Below are positions 7,200-10,803 of a DNA stretch of 10,803 nucleotides, piece by piece. The notes under the pieces were generated by a model, which was not told the origin of the DNA, did no database searches, and was given only the letters and a program-made list of their open reading frames with translations. Source of the stretch: Halobacteriovorax sp. GTDB taxonomy: Bacteria > Bdellovibrionota > Bacteriovoracia > Bacteriovoracales > Bacteriovoracaceae. Location: positions 1-10,803 of the forward strand of contig NZAF01000011.1 of the NCBI GenBank assembly GCA_002686115.1. Direction: 5' to 3'. The position numbers and the translations under genes are program-made. Position 1 is the stretch's first letter; every line of letters starts with the position of its first letter.

Positions 7200-7302
7200 T
7201 CTCAACTAATAAGAAGACTATGAAAAATTTCAAGAAGTCTCAACTATTCCGACTTATTTAATACAATAATCTTTAGTTGATCTTAACTCAGTCTTAACTA
7301 AT
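7200..7302. promoter_or_regulatory. TCTyAACT motif cluster with 11-bp phased repeats upstream of the porin operon
   Basis: TCTTAACT lies at 7281 and 7292, preceded by a degenerate copy TCTTTAGT at 7270: three head-to-tail units with an exact 11-bp period (7270-7302). The close variant TCTCAACTA occurs at 7200 and 7238. Direct repeats phased on one helical turn upstream of a porin gene are typical binding sites for OmpR/PhoB-family response regulators. The TTAAC core also recalls the Bacillus PhoP box, but no specific regulator is implied. The cluster sits between divergent recQ and the porin. Confidence 0.55.
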
Positions 7303-7310
7303 AATATATT
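7277..7310 (+). promoter_or_regulatory. Candidate promoter of the porin operon
   Basis: Two readings are possible. TTGATC (7277-7282) with TAATAA (7299-7304) has a 16-bp spacer and would place the 11-bp repeats inside the promoter, favouring repression. TATATT (7305-7310) as the -10 has only the repeats where its -35 should be, favouring activation. Either gives a short leader ending in AAGGA (7324-7328), six bases before the ATG at 7335. Confidence 0.45.
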
Positions 7311-7334
7311 CATTAACTTACACAAGGATGAAAA

Positions 7335-8549
7335 ATGAAAAGAATGTTTAGCTCATTTCTTTTGCTTGGTCTTTTATCAGGGACGGCAAATGCAAACACT
7401 TCGATTTACGGATTTATCGAAGGCTATGTAGAAAAGGTAGAGAGTTCTCCAGGAATTAGCGGAGGTACAGACACAACAGGTGGTACTTTCACAAGAAACG
7501 AAAATGCACATGAATTCCAAACACCAAACGTTAGACTTATGGTTAAGAATTCAAAGAAGAATTATTCTTCATTTCTAAACTTAAATGCTTCAAGTGGAAA
7601 TGTTGAAACTACCAACGCATGGTTTGAAGGAAAAGTTGCTTCAAATCTTTTTAAAATTAGAATTGGTAAAATGTATCGTAAGTTTGGTCTTTATAATGAA
7701 AGACTTGATGCCGTTCCAACTTACATTGGTATCGAAGCTCCAGAATTATTTGATACTGATCACCTTCTTGTGACAAGAACGACAAACCTTATGTTTCACG
7801 GTGAAAAAGATCTTGGAGATGGAACTTTTTACTATGCTCTGACAACAGGTAATGATGAAAGAGCTGGAAGTGAAATTCCTCTTGGTGGAGATTTAAGATA
7901 TACAATGTATGGAGATGATATTGAATGGACTTTTGGTTCGTCTTTTTATATCTCAGGAAAAGCAACACCTACTCAAGATGTTGGAGCAGCTTCACCAGAT
8001 GGTGGTGTTGTAAACTACATGAAAGAAGATCGTTTTGAAGTTCTAGGTTTTTACACAGAACTAAAAAGAAAAGCCCTTATCTTTCAAGCGGCTTACTATC
8101 AAGCTGATCACAATGCGGTAAGAGATGGTTCTAAGTTAAGTGGAGACTCTTTTGATACAGCTTCCCTAACTCAATCTCAAATCAACAGACTTTGTAATGG
8201 AAACATGGACACATGTACTGACTCAGAAGCAAATTACAAGATTAAAACTTGGTATATTAGAACAGGTTATTCTTTCTTCACAAAAATGGGTGAATTTGTT
8301 CCATACATTCAATGGGATTACTATGAAAACCCAGAGGCCCTTGCGAATAAGAAAAATGGTGGAGACAATGAAGCTGGTCTAGCTGATGATGGAAAATTTA
8401 ATAAGCAAACAGTTGGTATGGTTTATAGACCTGATCCAACAATCGCTATTAAGATCGATGCGTCTAACCACTCACAAGATATTAATGGTGAAAGTGTAAA
8501 CTATGCTGAAGTAAGAGGTTCATTCTCTTACATGTGGACATTTAAGTAA
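7335..8549 (+). CDS. Porin-like outer-membrane beta-barrel protein
   Basis: 404 residues with a clear Sec signal peptide: Lys/Arg start, hydrophobic core, likely cut after ANA (residue 20). The mature part has no Cys-lipobox. It consists of alternating polar/aromatic strands with glycine-rich turns, such as LMVKNSK, FKIRIGKMYRKFGLYNE, FIEGYVE and VRGSFSYMWTFK at the end, consistent with a trans-membrane barrel of about 16 strands. The strand RIGKMYRKFG followed by a plug-like TYIGIEAPELFDTD resembles porins and phosphate/carboxylate-selective channels, but I cannot name a family or substrate. Two Cys lie close together in LCNGNMDTC, probably an extracellular disulfide loop. AAGGA six bases before the ATG supports the start. 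The next gene begins 10 bp after the stop, and both end at the terminator at 8878-8904. The phased repeats upstream suggest response-regulator control. Confidence 0.75.
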   Translation: MKRMFSSFLLLGLLSGTANANTSIYGFIEGYVEKVESSPGISGGTDTTGGTFTRNENAHEFQTPNVRLMVKNSKKNYSSFLNLNASSGNVETTNAWFEGKVASNLFKIRIGKMYRKFGLYNERLDAVPTYIGIEAPELFDTDHLLVTRTTNLMFHGEKDLGDGTFYYALTTGNDERAGSEIPLGGDLRYTMYGDDIEWTFGSSFYISGKATPTQDVGAASPDGGVVNYMKEDRFEVLGFYTELKRKALIFQAAYYQADHNAVRDGSKLSGDSFDTASLTQSQINRLCNGNMDTCTDSEANYKIKTWYIRTGYSFFTKMGEFVPYIQWDYYENPEALANKKNGGDNEAGLADDGKFNKQTVGMVYRPDPTIAIKIDASNHSQDINGESVNYAEVRGSFSYMWTFK

Positions 8550-8559
8550 GGAGTTTAAA

Positions 8560-8853
8560 ATGAAGAAATTAGTATTAGCATTAATCGCGGCCCCTTTACT
8601 TACAATCAACACTTATGCAGCACTTGACTTTGTTAAGGGTGCAAATGTTAAAGAAGATGTTCCACCAAGACTTTTAAGAAACTCTCTTAGAAAAGGTGCT
8701 GGAATGATTGGCGCGGCAAGAATTGTCATCTCAAAAGATGCAAAGATTCCACCAAGATTTCAAAAGAAGTTTGACGAGCTTAAGCTTTCAGGTGAAACAG
8801 TTCCTACAGTTGGAGAGGCTTCTCCAGATGTTATTTTTATTAAAGGTTTCTAA
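8560..8853 (+). CDS. Small exported protein of unknown function, co-transcribed with the porin
   Basis: 97 residues with a textbook signal peptide (KK, then LVLALIAAPLL, cut after TYA at residue 20), leaving a mature periplasmic protein of about 77 residues. The mature part is basic in the middle (RLLRNSLRKG, PPRFQKKFDELK) and has two similar pieces, VPPRLLRNSL and IPPRFQKKFDEL. It contains no Cys, no lipobox and no membrane span. I recognise no family. An AAGGAG at 8548-8553, overlapping the porin stop, lies six bases before the ATG. The gene follows the porin by 10 bp and is followed 24 bp later by the terminator, so it is very likely made together with the porin and may assist or modulate it; that role is inference. 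Confidence 0.8.
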   Translation: MKKLVLALIAAPLLTINTYAALDFVKGANVKEDVPPRLLRNSLRKGAGMIGAARIVISKDAKIPPRFQKKFDELKLSGETVPTVGEASPDVIFIKGF

Positions 8854-8877
8854 TTAGAAATTTACTTTAAATAAATT

Positions 8878-8904
8878 GGGGAGTCTTATGACTCCCCTTT
8901 TTTT
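8878..8904 (+). terminator. Intrinsic terminator of the porin operon
   Basis: GGGGAGTC (8878-8885), loop TTAT, GACTCCCC (8890-8897) forms a perfect 8-bp stem followed by seven T (8898-8904). It lies 24 bp after the small exported gene's stop. On the minus strand the same stem follows the stop of the opposing gene (8903-8905) and has a weaker T-rich tail, so it may serve both directions. Confidence 0.93.
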
Positions 8905-9409
8905 ATTCTCTTATATTAGTTCGATAACGAATAATTACAGAAGATTTGACGTGAAGGTTTCCTTTTCTATAGTCGATAAACTTCTTTCTCATAAGACTTT
9001 TTAGCGCATATGAAAAATCTTGATCATCTAATTTATATTCAGGATAGTCTCGCCATAGATTCTTAAGCTCATCAAGTAGCTTACTCTCCTTCATTCTAAA
9101 CTTACCAAGATCTCTTAAATGAAAAAGAATAAAACACTCTTCCTCGTCAATATCAACAGCAAGTTCATCACAAATTGTTTTTATTGCATGAACACCAGCT
9201 TCATACTTTCTATTTTTACCAAATTCATTAACAAAGCTTGTAAAACCTTTAAAAAATGTATCGAGCTTAAAAACAACATTCTTATGGACAGCGTAAGTAC
9301 TCTCACTTGAGTCACCGCTATAGTGAAGACAGCTTGAGATAAATGTTTCAAAGTTTTGTTTTTTAGAGAATTTTATCTTCTCCATGATATTTTCAATAGT
9401 TTCTTTCAT
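8903..9409 (-). CDS. Unrecognised helical protein with possible C-terminal winged helix
   Basis: From the ATG at 9409 it encodes 168 residues, mostly helical, acidic and basic mixed, with no signal peptide or membrane segment; probably cytoplasmic. I recognise no family. The C-terminal third (from about KESKLLDELKNLW to RYRTNIRE) reads like a winged helix: helix, helix with FSYALKSLMRKKFI, then a wing of DYRKGNLHVKSS, which would suggest nucleic-acid binding. The frame stays open to a TTG at 9478 (191 residues), which would nearly touch the divergent uup start. Neither start has a good Shine-Dalgarno: AAGG is only one base from the ATG. A TATAAA six bases before the ATG (9416-9421) would fit a leaderless transcript. 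The stop codon lies in the T-tract of the porin operon terminator. Confidence 0.6.
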   Translation of the reverse strand: MKETIENIMEKIKFSKKQNFETFISSCLHYSGDSSESTYAVHKNVVFKLDTFFKGFTSFVNEFGKNRKYEAGVHAIKTICDELAVDIDEEECFILFHLRDLGKFRMKESKLLDELKNLWRDYPEYKLDDQDFSYALKSLMRKKFIDYRKGNLHVKSSVIIRYRTNIRE

Positions 9410-9469
9410 GCCTTGTTTATAACGCAAGACATATGTGATGAAAAGAGTGCAAATTCCTTTAAAATCACA

Positions 9470-9475
9470 TATATT
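9470..9475 (+). promoter_or_regulatory. -10-like TATATT just before the uup start
   Basis: TATATT ends six bases before the ATG at 9482, so a transcript from it would begin at or next to the start codon. No Shine-Dalgarno is present (CAAAGA only) and no good -35 is seen at 17 bp. This suggests a leaderless mRNA, but rests on one hexamer in AT-rich DNA. Confidence 0.3.
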
Positions 9476-9481
9476 CAAAGA

Positions 9482-10803
9482 ATGAGTATATTACTGACCT
9501 TAAGAAACTTAAGCCTTCACTTTGGTGAAAAAATTATCTTTAAAAATGCAGAACTAGCTATCCATAAAGGAGACCGCATTGGTCTCATAGGCCTAAATGG
9601 ACAGGGAAAGAGTACTCTGTTTAACATCCTTATGGATAAGCTTAAGCCAGATACGACTACTCCCCCATTTCTCTATGATAGAAGTAATGATCACTTTGAT
9701 ATATTTCTCATTCCTCAAGAATTAGATATTAGAAATTATGCCCATCTAGGCATTGAAAATTTTTATCTTTCATTTTATCCAGAACTTTATGAAGTTCATC
9801 AAAAACTAGTAGAAGACTATGGTAACCAAGAACTACTCGATAAATTTGAGCACCTTGGAGGCTGGGGTATTCAAAATAGTTATCTCAATTATCTTAGAGG
9901 CTTTGACTTTGATGATCTTGATAAGAATCTTGAAGATTTAAGTGGCGGGGAAAGAAGAAAGATTGCTTTAAGTATAGGTCTAAGCTCGACGGCTGAACTT
10001 ATTCTTTGGGATGAGCCAACAAACCATCTTGATATCGAGACAATTGAGAGATTCGAAGACGAGCTTTTAAATTCTAAAAAAACATATATGATTATCAGTC
10101 ACGATAGATATCTTCTCAATACAACGACTGATAAAATCTGCCATATCGAAAGAGGACAGATCACTAGCTTTAAAGGGACATATCTTGATTATCTGGTGTA
10201 TCTTGAAGAGAGAGAAGCTGAGCTCAAAAAAAATCTTGATAAACTTGAAAATAAGCATCGCCGTGAACTTGCTTGGATGAGACAAGGAACGAAGGCTCGT
10301 CGAACTCGATCTAAAAAACGTGTTGAAGGTTATCATAGTATTAAAGATGGTATAAAGGATCTTAAATCAAGGTCTCGAAAGGTTGTTGATCTGGGTCTAC
10401 TCCATAGCGGAAGAAAGTCAAAGATACTCGTTCAAATTGAAGATGGACAATTTTCTTATCCAGGTAAAGATATCTTTAAAAATCTTAATCTTATGGTGGC
10501 AAAGAAAGACAAAATCGCCCTCATTGGCCCAAATGGAGCTGGAAAGTCGACTCTTATAAAGATCTTTAGTGAAAAATTAAAGCTTACATCTGGAAAGCAA
10601 AAAAATGCTGAAGATTTAAAAGTTATCGTCTTTGATCAAAATAGAGATAGTTTAAATCCTGAAAGTACACCCATTGAAGTTGTTGGCGAAGGACAGGACT
10701 TTGTTCATCTTGGTGATGGAACGAAGAAACATGTGGCAAGCTATCTTTCTAAATTTCTATTCACAAGTGACCAAGTCTATCGCCCTATTTCAACTCTTTC
10801 TGG
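9482..10803 (+). CDS. uup: ABC-F ATPase, Uup type (3' partial, cut by window edge)
   Basis: The frame runs from the ATG at 9482 to the window end (440 full codons plus two bases) with no stop. The first ATPase domain has Walker A GLNGQGKS (37-44), signature LSGGE (153-157), Walker B with DEPTNHLD (177-184) and the switch SHDRY. The linker (about 230-300) is charged and contains WMRQGTKARRTR, a hallmark of Uup; the second domain has IGPNGAGKS (Walker A, 348-356) and stops at the LSG of its signature. Uup is a soluble, non-transporter ABC protein linked to ribosome function and to precise transposon excision, and is about 635 residues in E. coli, so roughly the last 200, including the coiled coil, lie outside. 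The start is supported by the family-typical opening LLTLRNLSLHFG. Another ABC-F subfamily is less likely given the linker. Confidence 0.88.
   Translation, partial: MSILLTLRNLSLHFGEKIIFKNAELAIHKGDRIGLIGLNGQGKSTLFNILMDKLKPDTTTPPFLYDRSNDHFDIFLIPQELDIRNYAHLGIENFYLSFYPELYEVHQKLVEDYGNQELLDKFEHLGGWGIQNSYLNYLRGFDFDDLDKNLEDLSGGERRKIALSIGLSSTAELILWDEPTNHLDIETIERFEDELLNSKKTYMIISHDRYLLNTTTDKICHIERGQITSFKGTYLDYLVYLEEREAELKKNLDKLENKHRRELAWMRQGTKARRTRSKKRVEGYHSIKDGIKDLKSRSRKVVDLGLLHSGRKSKILVQIEDGQFSYPGKDIFKNLNLMVAKKDKIALIGPNGAGKSTLIKIFSEKLKLTSGKQKNAEDLKVIVFDQNRDSLNPESTPIEVVGEGQDFVHLGDGTKKHVASYLSKFLFTSDQVYRPISTLS

Noticed and set aside
10067..10336. Minus-strand open frame within the ABC-F gene
   Set aside because: Antisense to the Uup linker and first ATPase domain; its Ser/Phe-rich product and lack of start signals indicate a shadow.

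Overview
The window is AT-rich (roughly 35-37% G+C by eye), gene-dense and free of mobile elements. It looks like a chromosomal segment of a Gram-negative bacterium: there is a signal-peptide-bearing, barrel-like protein and a large secreted repeat protein. The low G+C, many small unrecognised proteins and Ig/FN3/LamG-type surface proteins would fit a Bdellovibrionota-type organism such as Bacteriovorax or Halobacteriovorax. That assignment is inference from style, not a marker-gene result.

Layout from left to right. (1) 1-2427 (+) is the C-terminal part of a large surface or secreted protein: four 97-residue Cys-paired Ig-like repeats with an exact 291-bp period, two FN3-like domains and a terminal LamG/concanavalin-like domain. 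(2) 2435-3052 (-) is a small heme-oxygenase-fold, probably diiron, oxidase-like protein; its stop lies 7 bp from the previous one. (3) 3207-4586 (+) is a soluble orphan histidine kinase, divergent from the oxidase. The gap between them holds a 9-bp direct repeat with an 11-bp period. (4) 4522-5208 (-) is a GNAT-like acyltransferase, convergent with the kinase and overlapping it by 65 bp. (5) 5378-7192 (-) is a complete RecQ helicase with helicase core, zinc/winged-helix (RQC) and HRDC domains. (6) 7335-8549 and 8560-8853 (+) form a two-gene operon of a porin-like outer-membrane protein and a 97-residue exported protein. It is preceded by 11-bp-phased TCTTAACT repeats and closed by a strong intrinsic terminator at 8878-8904. 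(7) 8903-9409 (-) is an unrecognised small protein with a possible C-terminal winged helix. (8) 9482 to the right edge (+) is an ABC-F ATPase of the Uup type, cut off at its second ABC signature.

RecQ and Uup are housekeeping DNA-repair or translation-associated proteins. The porin operon is an envelope unit. The oxidase, kinase and acyltransferase (2435-5208) are interlocked by a shared divergent control region and an antisense overlap, and are the likeliest place for an undescribed function, though their cooperation is only inferred. Two regulatory themes stand out. One is direct repeats phased at 11 bp, upstream of the kinase and of the porin, typical of OmpR/PhoB-family regulators. The other is several starts that lack a usable Shine-Dalgarno sequence and have a -10-like hexamer 6-8 bp before the ATG, suggesting leaderless mRNAs. 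No gap between genes exceeds 300 bp, and no RNA gene, CRISPR array or insertion sequence was seen.
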